Source of the DNA: Fibrobacteria bacterium
GTDB taxonomy: Bacteria; Fibrobacterota; Fibrobacteria; UBA5070
Assembly (NCBI GenBank): GCA_020633825.1
Contig: JACKCV010000006.1
Location: forward strand, 1-64,000
Direction of reading: 5' to 3'
DNA: 64,000 nucleotides
Every line of letters starts with the position of its first letter. Positions within the stretch are counted from its first letter, which is position 1. Made by a program: the position numbers and the translations under genes. The notes beneath the pieces were generated by a model, which saw nothing but the letters and a program-made list of their open reading frames with translations, had not been told where the DNA came from and ran no database searches. Below, in pieces: positions 8,242 through 16,473 of the stretch.

Positions 8242-8270
8242 AGAATAGACGCCAGCTCAGGAGGATTCAA
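8242..8270 (-). promoter_or_regulatory. Candidate sigma-70 promoter of nrdJ
   Basis: Minus strand: TTGAAT (8270-8265), a 17-base spacer, then TATTCT (8247-8242). Each hexamer matches 4 of 6 consensus bases and the spacing is ideal. It lies 88 bases upstream of the chosen nrdJ start. Confidence 0.45.
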
Positions 8271-8350
8271 GAGGATTTCGAATGAAAATTTCGAAACCGT
8301 TGATCACGTCGGGGACTAAGATCCACCCCCTCTTCTGGCAAGGGAAAAAT

Positions 8351-8371
8351 TTATCCACAGCTTGTGGATAT
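8351..8371. promoter_or_regulatory. Inverted pair of DnaA-box-like sequences
   Basis: TTATCCACA, a perfect DnaA box, faces a second box (ATATCCACA on the minus strand, one mismatch). Together they form the palindrome TATCCACA-GCT-TGTGGATA. It lies about 80 bases upstream of the nrdJ promoter. DnaA is known to act on nrdAB in Escherichia coli, so a regulatory role is plausible; an origin is less likely with only one pair. Confidence 0.4.
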
Positions 8372-8488
8372 GCATGAAGAACCTCCAAGATCTTGTGCCA
8401 ATTGGAAGATTTGTCAACCCGCAAGGAACGCTGCACCCCCTCCCTCTTTTCGCCTAATTTTCATCACGAGTCGGCGGAAACCAGGACA

Positions 8489-8640
8489 TTTATCGCGATT
8501 TATAATCCTTGAAAAAATTCGATATTCTTTGCCTGTTCCACGAGCATAAATCGCATTTCAGAATGAACTTTTATCACGATATGCAGACCAGGAATCCCGG
8601 CAAAAACCCTGCAAACCGCTCTGTTTTCGCGATATGCGAC
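8489..8640. repeat. Cluster of TATCGCGAT / TATCACGATAT-like motifs
   Basis: Three related motifs occur in this AT-rich stretch: TTTATCGCGATTTAT (8489-8503), TTTTATCACGATATGC (8569-8584) and TTTTCGCGATATGCGA (8624-8639). The same core appears in tandem at 39381-39405, in front of the glycogen/partner-switch operon. The rest of the 8271-8720 gap, apart from the DnaA boxes, shows no gene. Confidence 0.4.
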
Positions 8641-8720
8641 TTCTGGAACGAGATTTGCCGTGGTCGCTCGGACGCTGGGCACACCACTCGGGGGAAAGGC
8701 GCGCACCCCCGCGAAACCGG

Positions 8721-10160
8721 TCAAGGAACGTCGGGAGTTTTTCGCCGGAAAAACTGACCCCGCAAATGCACCCACCTCCCCCCAATTGCTTGACGTATTT
8801 CCGCCGTTTGGAGCAAAACACCCCAAGCGATTGTGGCAATTCCCCAACGCACCACCATACTCTTCCAGGATCCAGCCCACGCCAGTTCGGCTCCCAATTG
8901 CCCTCCCAGGGACAGGAACGCGAGTCCCACCAGGGCTTGGGTCTTGTTCCCCAAGGCGGGGAGCCCTCTCCAGACCCTTGCGATCCCCCAGGAAGAGACC
9001 GAAGTGATCCCCTGCACCAAGATCATGGCCCAGGCGGCCCCCATGCCCCCCCAGGCCGGAGTGAGGAGGGCATTCAAGACCAGACTGGCGATGGCGGAGA
9101 CCACCGTCAGGGGGAGCAACGAGACCAGATTTCCCCGGGACATCACTCCGGTCATCCACATCTGCCCCATGCCTCCGAGAGAGAACCCGCACACGAAGAT
9201 CAGGGTGATCGGGATCGAGACCTCGTACGCCGAAGGCAGGAGCAGGCGGTAGAGTAGATCGAGCCCCGCCCCCAACGCCGTGGAGGCCAGGATGGAAACC
9301 ACCAGGAAACGCTTCCACGCCGTCTCGAATCTTGCCGGAAACTGTTCCGGATCCTTGTGGAAGGTCGCCAGCAGGACGGGAACGAAGCTCGCCAGAAGCG
9401 GTACGATGAGGATCTGCTGGACGATTTCCCCGATCTTGGCCCCCATGGAGTAGTACGCCACGGCCGCGAACCCGGAGGAGGCATGGACGAATTGCCGATC
9501 GACCAGACCGGCCACCAGGGCGAAGGCGGTGGAGAAGGTGGTCGGCGTGCCTCTGCGAACCAACGCGACGATCTGCGCCCCCTTCGGAAACCACGGGTTC
9601 CAGCTGCGGCAGCGCCGAAGCACCTGGAAGACCACCACGAGGAACCCGCCCACGGCGTATGCCCCCAGGAATCCTTCGAAGGAACGATCCAGGAACAGGA
9701 CCCACCCCATCGAGGCCCCCAATTGGAGGCAGACCAGCAAAACGCTGGAGGACAGATAGCGACTACTCTCCAACCGGATCTTGTCCAATTCGAGGTACAA
9801 GGTGGACATCGCCCCGGATGCCGCGGCCAGAACCATCAGCAGGTACCCCCCCAGACCCAGTCCGAATCCCATCCGCGACTCGAGGATCCCCACGAACGGC
9901 GGGAGCAGGAGGCACATGGCTCCCGACATCCCCAGCAGAACCAGCAGGGCGGCTCCCATGCGACGCCGGTTTTCGTCGTCCCCCGCCCCGTGCCAATCGA
10001 CCACCCAGGGGACGGCCAGATTCCAGCCCGCCAGGAACGACAGGAACGGGACCGTGGCGAGGAACAGCGAGACCCTGCCGAAGTCTTCCGGGGTCATCAG
10101 CCCGGCGAAAGCGGGGAAGGCCAGGAAGCGCAGTCCCGCCGAAACCGCGCTGGCGGCCAT
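8721..10160 (-). CDS. Oligosaccharide flippase / polysaccharide biosynthesis membrane protein
   Basis: This is a Wzx-like MATE/MOP-fold membrane protein of about 479 residues with 12 or more hydrophobic helices. It would flip a lipid-linked oligosaccharide across the inner membrane. The family-like start RFLAFPAFAGLMTPEDFGRV (helix 1 and the polar loop after it) is clear, as are internal features such as GAYAVGGFLVVVF and FVCGFSLGGMGQMWMTG. The start is uncertain. ATG 10160 has no obvious ribosome site, and a CTG overlapping the upstream gene's TGA (near 10187) would add a few residues more like the family N-terminus. It is the last gene of a three-gene minus-strand surface-glycan group, after the acyltransferase and the GT10 glycosyltransferase. 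Confidence 0.8.
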   Translation of the reverse strand: MAASAVSAGLRFLAFPAFAGLMTPEDFGRVSLFLATVPFLSFLAGWNLAVPWVVDWHGAGDDENRRRMGAALLVLLGMSGAMCLLLPPFVGILESRMGFGLGLGGYLLMVLAAASGAMSTLYLELDKIRLESSRYLSSSVLLVCLQLGASMGWVLFLDRSFEGFLGAYAVGGFLVVVFQVLRRCRSWNPWFPKGAQIVALVRRGTPTTFSTAFALVAGLVDRQFVHASSGFAAVAYYSMGAKIGEIVQQILIVPLLASFVPVLLATFHKDPEQFPARFETAWKRFLVVSILASTALGAGLDLLYRLLLPSAYEVSIPITLIFVCGFSLGGMGQMWMTGVMSRGNLVSLLPLTVVSAIASLVLNALLTPAWGGMGAAWAMILVQGITSVSSWGIARVWRGLPALGNKTQALVGLAFLSLGGQLGAELAWAGSWKSMVVRWGIATIAWGVLLQTAEIRQAIGGRWVHLRGQFFRRKTPDVP

Positions 10161-10183
10161 GAAATGGAGTGCGGTCCGGGAGT

Positions 10184-10897
10184 TCAGGAGAGGGGCTCCC
10201 GAGGGGCGAGGTGACGTCGCTTCCAATCGTCGAACTGGAAGCCGACGAGTGATTCCAATTCGGCGGACCGGGCCTGGATCTCCTCCATGGGCCATTCCCA
10301 CCACTTCAGTTGGAGAAGCCTCTCCCGAATCTCCGGCGGGAACCGATAGCGCAGGATCCTGGCCGGCGTCCCCCCGACGATGGCGTAGGGAGGAACGCTG
10401 CGCGCCACGACGGCTCCCGCCCCGACCACGGCGCCGTGCCCGATCTCGACCCCATGTAAAATGATCGCCCGGGTCCCGACCCAGACGTCGCATCCGATGC
10501 GCACCCGGAATCGGCCCTCGAAGACTCCTGGACTGTGGAGGAGGGATGGATCCTTCGCCCGATAGGGGAAGTCGTGGATGGTGAAGTTGCCCAGGACATG
10601 GTTCCGGGGCGCGATCACCACCTCGGCGGCGATCTGGGAAAAGGCCCCGATGGAAGCTTCACAAGCATCACATCCGTCGCTGATCGCGGCCCAGGCCCCG
10701 ATCCGACAGTGAAACAGATCGGTACTGACCTCGACGGTGCACTCCGGCGCGAGTTCGTTCCGCGATTCCAGCCAGGACCGGTGGAACGCACTCGAGACCC
10801 GACGATGGACCTTTCGGAAAAGGGAAATCACGGCGGCAGTTCCCGACACTTTTCCCTTCGAAGGGACTCCTTTGGGAGCACCGGATTCGCGGCTCAC
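10184..10897 (-). CDS. Left-handed beta-helix acyltransferase (WbbJ/CatB type)
   Basis: This 237-residue protein is built of hexapeptide repeats. After a 60-residue lead come CRIGAWAAISDGCDACEASIG, IGCDVWVGTRAIILHGVEIG and GAVVGAGAVVARSVPPYAIV, ending in the diagnostic GGTPARILRYRFPPEIRERL. Such enzymes transfer acetyl or other acyl groups onto sugars or antibiotics; between a glycosyltransferase and a flippase, O-acetylation of a surface glycan is the likely job. The likely catalytic His is in APRNHVLGNF. The GTG start overlaps the upstream stop codon (GTGA), so it is coupled to the GT10 gene. The exact acceptor cannot be told. Confidence 0.82.
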   Translation of the reverse strand: MSRESGAPKGVPSKGKVSGTAAVISLFRKVHRRVSSAFHRSWLESRNELAPECTVEVSTDLFHCRIGAWAAISDGCDACEASIGAFSQIAAEVVIAPRNHVLGNFTIHDFPYRAKDPSLLHSPGVFEGRFRVRIGCDVWVGTRAIILHGVEIGHGAVVGAGAVVARSVPPYAIVGGTPARILRYRFPPEIRERLLQLKWWEWPMEEIQARSAELESLVGFQFDDWKRRHLAPREPLS

Positions 10898-11961
10898 CGC
10901 AAGCCTCCTTTTCCGACGATTTTTCGCTTCACCCAGGCCAACCGCTGGCGGAGGCGATCCATCGATGGTGGGTCGGGAGGATTGGGCAGACTGCGGGCGA
11001 GGTCGGCGCACGCCAAAAGCTGGGAGGCCAGGAAAGAAGGCCTCCAGGGATCGACACGCGGTCCGGACAGGAACTCCGAAGCGGTTTCGAGGGCCTCTTC
11101 GTGTCGCTCCTTGGTCCAGGACCGGAGATGTTCGAACAAGGTTTGGGGGGTGGAAAAGGAAGCCGCATCCACCCAGCAGGAAGACGGAAGTAGGCGAGTC
11201 AGAACGGGATCGCCCTGGTACACGGGCACAACGCCCCAAGCGAGGGCATCGAACAGCTTTTCCGTGGCGTAGCCCGGGGTGTCTCGCATGTTTTCCAAGC
11301 AAAGGGCGAATCGGAAGCGGTGGTACACCTCGCGTTTGGATTCCGCCAATCCTTTCCAGGATTTGAACCCTGCCGCCCCCCATCCACTCCCCCAAAGCTC
11401 GAAGCCCGGATCCAGCCGTTCCAATCCTTCGATCCATCTTCTTCTCGCGGAGTAGAGCTCCAAGGGATGGGAGGAGACCTTGTTCGCCGACAGATTGACC
11501 ACCAGTCCCCGTTCCTCGAAGGGAATCGGAGAGGGCTCGAGGGGCCCCAGGAAATGGGGGTAGCACAACTCCAGGAAGCGCTGTCCATCCACCAGGTCGG
11601 GGTTCCAGGTGAGGATTCTGCCAAAAGAGCGCGAGAGCCGGTGCAATCCCTCCAGGGTATGTTCCGCGACCACGACGGGCGGCTCCCAGGCGAGATAGAC
11701 GGTCTTGGATCCGATCCCCCTGCGGTAGCATTCGGCGAGGGTGGCCAGATCCCGGACATGGAACACGACCAGATCGAAGTCGTCGAGCTGTCCCCAATGG
11801 TCAAGGGTCTCGAGGTGGCCCCCACTCCGGACGATGGCGTTGCGTACCTCCCGAAACGGCTCGCGGATCCGGTCTCGATTCCCCGACTCCGCGGAGGTCT
11901 CGAAGACTCGCCCAAACCGGTCGCTGGGAGGGACCACCAGAGCTATTCTGCTCGACATCAT
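10894..11961 (-). CDS. Glycosyltransferase family 10 (fucosyltransferase-like)
   Basis: The C-terminal half carries the GT10 signature: YHRFRFALCLENMRDTPGYATEKLFDALAWGVVPVYQG. In this family that region binds GDP-fucose or a similar nucleotide sugar, with the TEKLFDAL helix and the G-x-VPVYxG loop diagnostic. Before it are KVSSHPLELYSARRRWIEGL and GSGWG, also typical. The N-terminal acceptor half (SSRIALVVPP to ILTWNPDLVD) is more divergent. Length about 355 residues is normal. The start at ATG 11961 (tandem ATGATG) is chosen because the protein fold begins right after it; an upstream ATG at 11985 is possible. It presumably adds a terminal fucose or analogue to the glycan exported by the neighbouring flippase. 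Confidence 0.82.
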   Translation of the reverse strand: MMSSRIALVVPPSDRFGRVFETSAESGNRDRIREPFREVRNAIVRSGGHLETLDHWGQLDDFDLVVFHVRDLATLAECYRRGIGSKTVYLAWEPPVVVAEHTLEGLHRLSRSFGRILTWNPDLVDGQRFLELCYPHFLGPLEPSPIPFEERGLVVNLSANKVSSHPLELYSARRRWIEGLERLDPGFELWGSGWGAAGFKSWKGLAESKREVYHRFRFALCLENMRDTPGYATEKLFDALAWGVVPVYQGDPVLTRLLPSSCWVDAASFSTPQTLFEHLRSWTKERHEEALETASEFLSGPRVDPWRPSFLASQLLACADLARSLPNPPDPPSMDRLRQRLAWVKRKIVGKGGLR

Positions 11962-12278
11962 CCTAAGAACGTAGTTGGTCGCCATCAGACCGAAACCTGC
12001 CCCCCTCTTTTCCTGTGGCCACACCGTTCCGGCGCGTTGGCACTGAGACCCCTTGCTCTGCAATGATCCAGAAAGGAGGGAGTCTCGGCACAACAAGCCA
12101 CATGGGCAAACGAAGCATCCGGTTTGGTGGTCTGCTATCGGTTATGCGAAAGTCGATGTCCTCGCCGACAACGGTTCACAGTCCCATCCGTTTTCAACGA
12201 TCCAACATCCCCCCACCCATTGGGGGGACTTAGATTTCAATTTCAGCGTATGATCCAGACCAGGACGGAAGCAATCAA
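11962..12278. other. Divergent intergenic region
   Basis: A 317-base gap between the minus-strand GT10 gene and the plus-strand FkbM-like gene. It should hold promoters for both. A TATGAT (12249-12254) is the only good -10-like hexamer seen for the plus direction, with no matching -35. No gene or strong hairpin was seen. Confidence 0.3.
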
Positions 12279-13088
12279 ATGAAATCCAGACTCGCCTCGG
12301 CCCTCACTCGGACTCTTGCCCTCGCGAATTCCTTTCCAACTCGGCGGACACATCCGGAACAATTAAAGAGCCTCCTGCGCCAACTCCACCCCAAATCCAC
12401 GAATATTCCACTTCGTAGACTTGGTCCGCTCGACGATGATGGAGGATATCTCATTCCCGATGATTTGGATGGCTTGACAGGGTGTTTTTCTCCGGGGGTA
12501 AGCACGGAATCCGGGTTTGAGCTGGACTGCGCCAAGCTTGGCATCCCTGTTCATATGGCCGACCTGTCAGTAGATGGCCCAGGGGCTCAGCACGAAAATT
12601 TTCATTTTATTCAGAAATTCGTGGGAGCTGTGAGTGATCGCGACCACATCACCATGGAGGAGTGGATTCGCTCCACGAACACCCCAGAATTTGCAGACAT
12701 CATCATCCAGATGGACATCGAATTCATGGAATACGAAGTCCTGCTTGCCCTTCCTGATTCCATCCTTCGTCAAACAAGAATTTTAATCGTTGAATTTCAC
12801 AGGCTCGAGCAGCTTTGGAACGAGCCATTTTTCTGTTTGGCGGAGCGCGTCTTTTCTAAAATTCTCCAAACCCACGAGTGCGTCCACATACATCCCAATA
12901 ATTGTTTCAGGCCACACACATATCACGGCATTTCCATCCCCCCGATCATGGAGTTTACTTTTTTTCGAAAAGATCGACTCTCTGAAAGCTCGCTACGCTC
13001 AGATTTCCCCCACCCTCTCGACCAAGACAATACGAAAAATATGCCACCCTTGCCTTTGCCAAAATGCTGGTTTGGAGGTCAGGTTTAG
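12279..13088 (+). CDS. FkbM-like methyltransferase-fold protein
   Basis: This 269-residue protein resembles proteins with an FkbM methyltransferase domain found in surface-glycan clusters. It has RRLGPLDDDGGYLIPDDLDG followed by TGCFSPGVSTESGFELDCAK, where the substrate- or SAM-binding loop is expected, then HMADLSVDG, and a late IIIQMDIEFMEYEVL strand-helix with the conserved Asp-Glu. The classical SAM motif is weak, so methyl transfer is likely but unproven. It is AT-richer than its neighbours, suggesting recent acquisition with the glycan cluster. A GGAAG sequence upstream of the ATG serves as ribosome site. A hairpin follows its stop codon. Confidence 0.6.
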   Translation: MKSRLASALTRTLALANSFPTRRTHPEQLKSLLRQLHPKSTNIPLRRLGPLDDDGGYLIPDDLDGLTGCFSPGVSTESGFELDCAKLGIPVHMADLSVDGPGAQHENFHFIQKFVGAVSDRDHITMEEWIRSTNTPEFADIIIQMDIEFMEYEVLLALPDSILRQTRILIVEFHRLEQLWNEPFFCLAERVFSKILQTHECVHIHPNNCFRPHTYHGISIPPIMEFTFFRKDRLSESSLRSDFPHPLDQDNTKNMPPLPLPKCWFGGQV

Positions 13089-13101
13089 CATGCCCCATGG
13101 A

Positions 13102-13124
13102 AGCTCCGGACTTAAACCGGAGCT
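13102..13124. terminator. Hairpin between convergent genes
   Basis: AGCTCCGG, a 7-base loop, CCGGAGCT: a perfect 8-bp stem 13 bases after the FkbM-like stop codon and facing the convergent RCC1 gene. There is no T-tract, so it may act as a weak bidirectional terminator. Confidence 0.45.
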
Positions 13125-13232
13125 GCACCATTGAATTCAAAAATCGACCAAAATCTCTTCAAATACCCCACTTGACCTCAGGTTGACCCAGAGATTCAAT
13201 CGAATACAAATCCAGAACATTCAAAGCCCTCG

Positions 13233-16200
13233 TTAAAACCGGATTCTGGTTGGAACAATAAAAGACGTGGCGTCCCCGGACCCCAAATTCCCTGATGAAT
13301 TGTACCCCATTCCCCAGACAGTCCCATCTTTTCTCAGAATCAAGGAATTCTGGTATCCAGCCACAACTTTCTCAGCCTCGGCGAAGATTCGCACAGGAAC
13401 TTGACGATCAAATGGGCTTCCATCCCCCAGCTCACCACGCTGATTGAATCCCCAAGACCAAACAACGCCATCGACTGTCACTGCCAGGCCGTGAAAGGCC
13501 CCGATGTCCATCTGGGCAACCTCGGCGAAGATTTGCGTAGGGAATCTTGCAATGCCGGAATCGTCACCCATCCCGGCCATGGACCGATAATTCGATCCCA
13601 TGCTGAACAGTGATCCATCCGATGCCAGGAGGAGAGATGTTTGATTGTCTGCACTCGTTTGGACCCACGACATTTTTGGCACCTCTACCTTGGTGGGAAC
13701 CATTCTCACGTCGGTATCCCCCAGGCCGAGTTGCCCGCTCTCGTTGCTGCCCCATGCCCAGATGGAATGATCTTCCCGAATCGCCAAGGTGTGGGCTGGG
13801 CCCACCGCAAAATCGATGACATTCTCCAAGACGAGCGAGGGGAGTGTTTGAGGAGAGTCATCCCCCGTTCCTAGGGAACCACTTGAATTGTCGCCCCAGG
13901 CCCAGAGTGTTCCGTCGGAGCAGAGGACCATCTGATTGCCAGGACTTGTTCGCACCCGGGTAGCTCCACCATTCTGGGTGCACACGGTCCATTCTTGAGG
14001 TTTGAAACCGCCTGCAGTATGCGATTGCCACCTCCACAGCGATCCATCCTTTCGAATCGCAGCACCTGCATCCATGGTCAACACGGAATCCATCAATTTC
14101 AGAGGCCTCAGGACCACTCCTCCACTCTCTCCACCGAATCCAGCCTCCAATGCACTTCCTGACGACCACAGTGTCCCATCGGATTTCAAAAACAAGGTAT
14201 TGCTATTCCCCATCGCAATATCCACGACATAGGCGACTTGGTAGCGAATTTCGCGCACCCCCCCCATTTCGAACCCCGGAGCGAAGGCGCGAAAACGGAA
14301 AGTGGAGGTGGAATCGATCCACAGCGAATCGCTCCAGACAGGTGAGGTCGAATCTGGCGCCGGTCCATTCCGAGAATACCGAATGACCGCTCCGGGCGTG
14401 GAACAACTGGCGCGGATGCGAAAAGGCTCGGACCGTTCCTGTGTCCCCGTATCCGACAACCTGACTTCGTCGGCGACGAGTTGCCAACGAAATCGGGTCA
14501 CTGGTCCCGGGACCCCATCCGCCCAAGCACGAAGACTCATGGTGACGGTGGAATCGATGCGAAGGGAGTCCCCGAGAATGGCCGAGGAAGAATCCGGCTC
14601 GTCCGTACCGAGTTCGTAGCGGATCGCATCGACGGGATCCCTGGTCTGGAAATTCACGAAGAAGGGTCGGCGGTAGACCCCGGGGAGGACGGAGGATTCG
14701 ACTTCGCCGGGAGGGGGCCCACGTCTGCGAACTCGCAGGACGGTGTCCAGGCCATTGCCGGCAAGATCCTCGGCATGGAACACCAGGCGATTTACTCCTT
14801 CGGAGAGTGGAACCCATTGCTCGTACAACCCCGAATCAAAAGGCGAAACCGATTGGGAATCGAGTTGGACGACCTGCAATCCTCCTCGATCCGATACCAA
14901 CCAACGCACCAGAATTCGATCCTTCTCGTGCACGACCACGGAATCAAACTCCATCAACAGCAGGAATCGCGGGGCGACGGTGTCCGGGGGAGGCCCCTCT
15001 TCCCGGCGAATCACCAGGACCGAATCGAAGGCGTTCCCGGAGGCATCCTCCAAATGGAAGGCCACTCGATTCACGCCTTCCCGCAGCCGGACGGAGGATT
15101 CGTACAGGTCGCCATCCGTGGGCGAAATGGACTGGGAGTCCAGCCGGACCAGCGTGATTCCTCCCTCGTCGGTGGCGAGCCAGCGAATCCGGGCCGAATC
15201 CACGGAATGCCCCACCACCGAGTCGAGATCCACCAGAAGCCTCAATCGCGGGACGATGGTATCGGGAGCGGCTCCTTCCGCCTTTCGCTCGACGGCCAGA
15301 AACCGGCTCGCTTCCTGGCCCGAACTGTCCCGGGCGGAAATCCTCAAGCTTGTGGATTTCCCCGGCTCCGGAAGAGACACCGTGGCCTCGAACAAATTTT
15401 CGCCGATCCACTTCGCTTCGATCTCCCCGATTTTCACCCCCGCGATCCCGTCTTGATCGATGGCGACCACGCGCACCCGCAAGCTGTCCTGTCCCGACTC
15501 AACCTGGAGGGAGGGGCTGGTCGGGGACACCAGGGAGATGGTCGGAAGGCGGTCAACTCCTTGGGCCCCGGAATCGGCGAACAGGGTCCTGACTTGCACC
15601 GCCGTGAGCACACCTTCCTCGCGAAGCCGATTGGCGCTCGCACGCACGACTTCCGTATCCCGAGGCATTCCCCACACCCCGATGCGACCCGGAACCGTGG
15701 CCCCTTCGTCGAGCAACCAGTAGAACACATCGCGCCAGACGACATCGGAATCGAATTCTTCTGGTTCATCGTCGGGAAAACGTCCGAATCCCTGGACCCC
15801 TTTGGCCAATCCCCAGGCCCACGACTTGATCAGGCCCGATCGATCATTGGGAAATCTCGAGGGATCAAAGCGGCTCAGACTGTCGAGGGCGAGCAAGGCT
15901 CGGCGAACCGACTCGACCTGCCTCCTCTCGTAGGGCGCCAACGTGGCACCGAACCTTCTCAGCAGGTACTTCGCACCGAGAACCCCGCGGAAGAGGAACT
16001 GGAGTTCCAAGGTGTCGTTCTCCCCGACTCCTGCGGGAATGCGCACTTCGAACAGACTCTTGTCCAGGATGGTGGGCTTCAGCATCCCGGAATCCCCCGC
16101 GAAGAGGTACCGGACGGAATCCGGGATCCAGGCGGATTGCTCCACGGAGAACCGCGCCAACATGGAGTTGGCAGTGGTGGACTCCTTCTCTGCGGTCCCG

Positions 16201-16304
16201 GAAGTGGAGTTGTCGCAGCCAGCAGCGAGAACCAGCAAGAGAGCCATGGAACCGAGAGAGGAAACAAGGGAACCGAAGCGGAATCCCGTTGGGCGAGGAG
16301 GCAT
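13233..16304 (-). CDS. Large RCC1-repeat lipoprotein with tandem beta domains
   Basis: This 1023-residue exported protein has a signal peptide ending in the lipobox LVLAAGC, so it should be anchored by a lipid Cys. Residues up to about 270 are a unique domain. Several repeated beta-sandwich-like modules of about 75 residues follow (each with a phrase like DSVVGHSVDSARIRWLATD ... GVNRVAFHLEDASGNAFDSV). Two chitobiase/hexosaminidase C-terminal-like repeats come next (DAIRYELGTDEPDSSS; GAVIRYSRNGPAPDSTSP). About 300 residues of RCC1-type repeats close the protein (SDGTLWAWGDNSSGSLGTGD, EDHSIWAWGSNESGQLGLGD, VDGVVWSWGFNQRGELGDGS), a beta-propeller. RCC1 propellers bind proteins; the ligand is unknown. 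I chose ATG 16304 over 16358 because the signal peptide then starts properly. Confidence 0.8.
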   Translation of the reverse strand: MPPRPTGFRFGSLVSSLGSMALLLVLAAGCDNSTSGTAEKESTTANSMLARFSVEQSAWIPDSVRYLFAGDSGMLKPTILDKSLFEVRIPAGVGENDTLELQFLFRGVLGAKYLLRRFGATLAPYERRQVESVRRALLALDSLSRFDPSRFPNDRSGLIKSWAWGLAKGVQGFGRFPDDEPEEFDSDVVWRDVFYWLLDEGATVPGRIGVWGMPRDTEVVRASANRLREEGVLTAVQVRTLFADSGAQGVDRLPTISLVSPTSPSLQVESGQDSLRVRVVAIDQDGIAGVKIGEIEAKWIGENLFEATVSLPEPGKSTSLRISARDSSGQEASRFLAVERKAEGAAPDTIVPRLRLLVDLDSVVGHSVDSARIRWLATDEGGITLVRLDSQSISPTDGDLYESSVRLREGVNRVAFHLEDASGNAFDSVLVIRREEGPPPDTVAPRFLLLMEFDSVVVHEKDRILVRWLVSDRGGLQVVQLDSQSVSPFDSGLYEQWVPLSEGVNRLVFHAEDLAGNGLDTVLRVRRRGPPPGEVESSVLPGVYRRPFFVNFQTRDPVDAIRYELGTDEPDSSSAILGDSLRIDSTVTMSLRAWADGVPGPVTRFRWQLVADEVRLSDTGTQERSEPFRIRASCSTPGAVIRYSRNGPAPDSTSPVWSDSLWIDSTSTFRFRAFAPGFEMGGVREIRYQVAYVVDIAMGNSNTLFLKSDGTLWSSGSALEAGFGGESGGVVLRPLKLMDSVLTMDAGAAIRKDGSLWRWQSHTAGGFKPQEWTVCTQNGGATRVRTSPGNQMVLCSDGTLWAWGDNSSGSLGTGDDSPQTLPSLVLENVIDFAVGPAHTLAIREDHSIWAWGSNESGQLGLGDTDVRMVPTKVEVPKMSWVQTSADNQTSLLLASDGSLFSMGSNYRSMAGMGDDSGIARFPTQIFAEVAQMDIGAFHGLAVTVDGVVWSWGFNQRGELGDGSPFDRQVPVRIFAEAEKVVAGYQNSLILRKDGTVWGMGYNSSGNLGSGDATSFIVPTRIRF

Positions 16305-16473
16305 GTTCGACGATCCTGGGTGGTATTCGAGCGAGGGCGGCGGGGTGTCGCGCTCCAAGAAAAGTACCTCTCAAGCCCCTGCTCCAAGAAATCTTCCAGC
16401 CTCCGGCACCATCCGTGCACCCGGTGCCCCAGAAAGCATCTTTCCTGGTCCACACGTGATGCAGGAGGCCAAC

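Noticed and set aside
8209..8350. Cobalamin riboswitch in front of nrdJ
   Set aside because: No B12-box-like core (GCCACTG or its complement) was found in the leader.
8209..8720. Chromosomal origin (oriC)
   Set aside because: Only one pair of DnaA-box-like sequences is seen and dnaA, dnaN or gidA are not near. A regulatory role is more likely.
9357..10464. Plus-strand open frames opposite the flippase and acyltransferase
   Set aside because: They are antisense shadows; the minus strand carries recognisable membrane and hexapeptide-repeat proteins.
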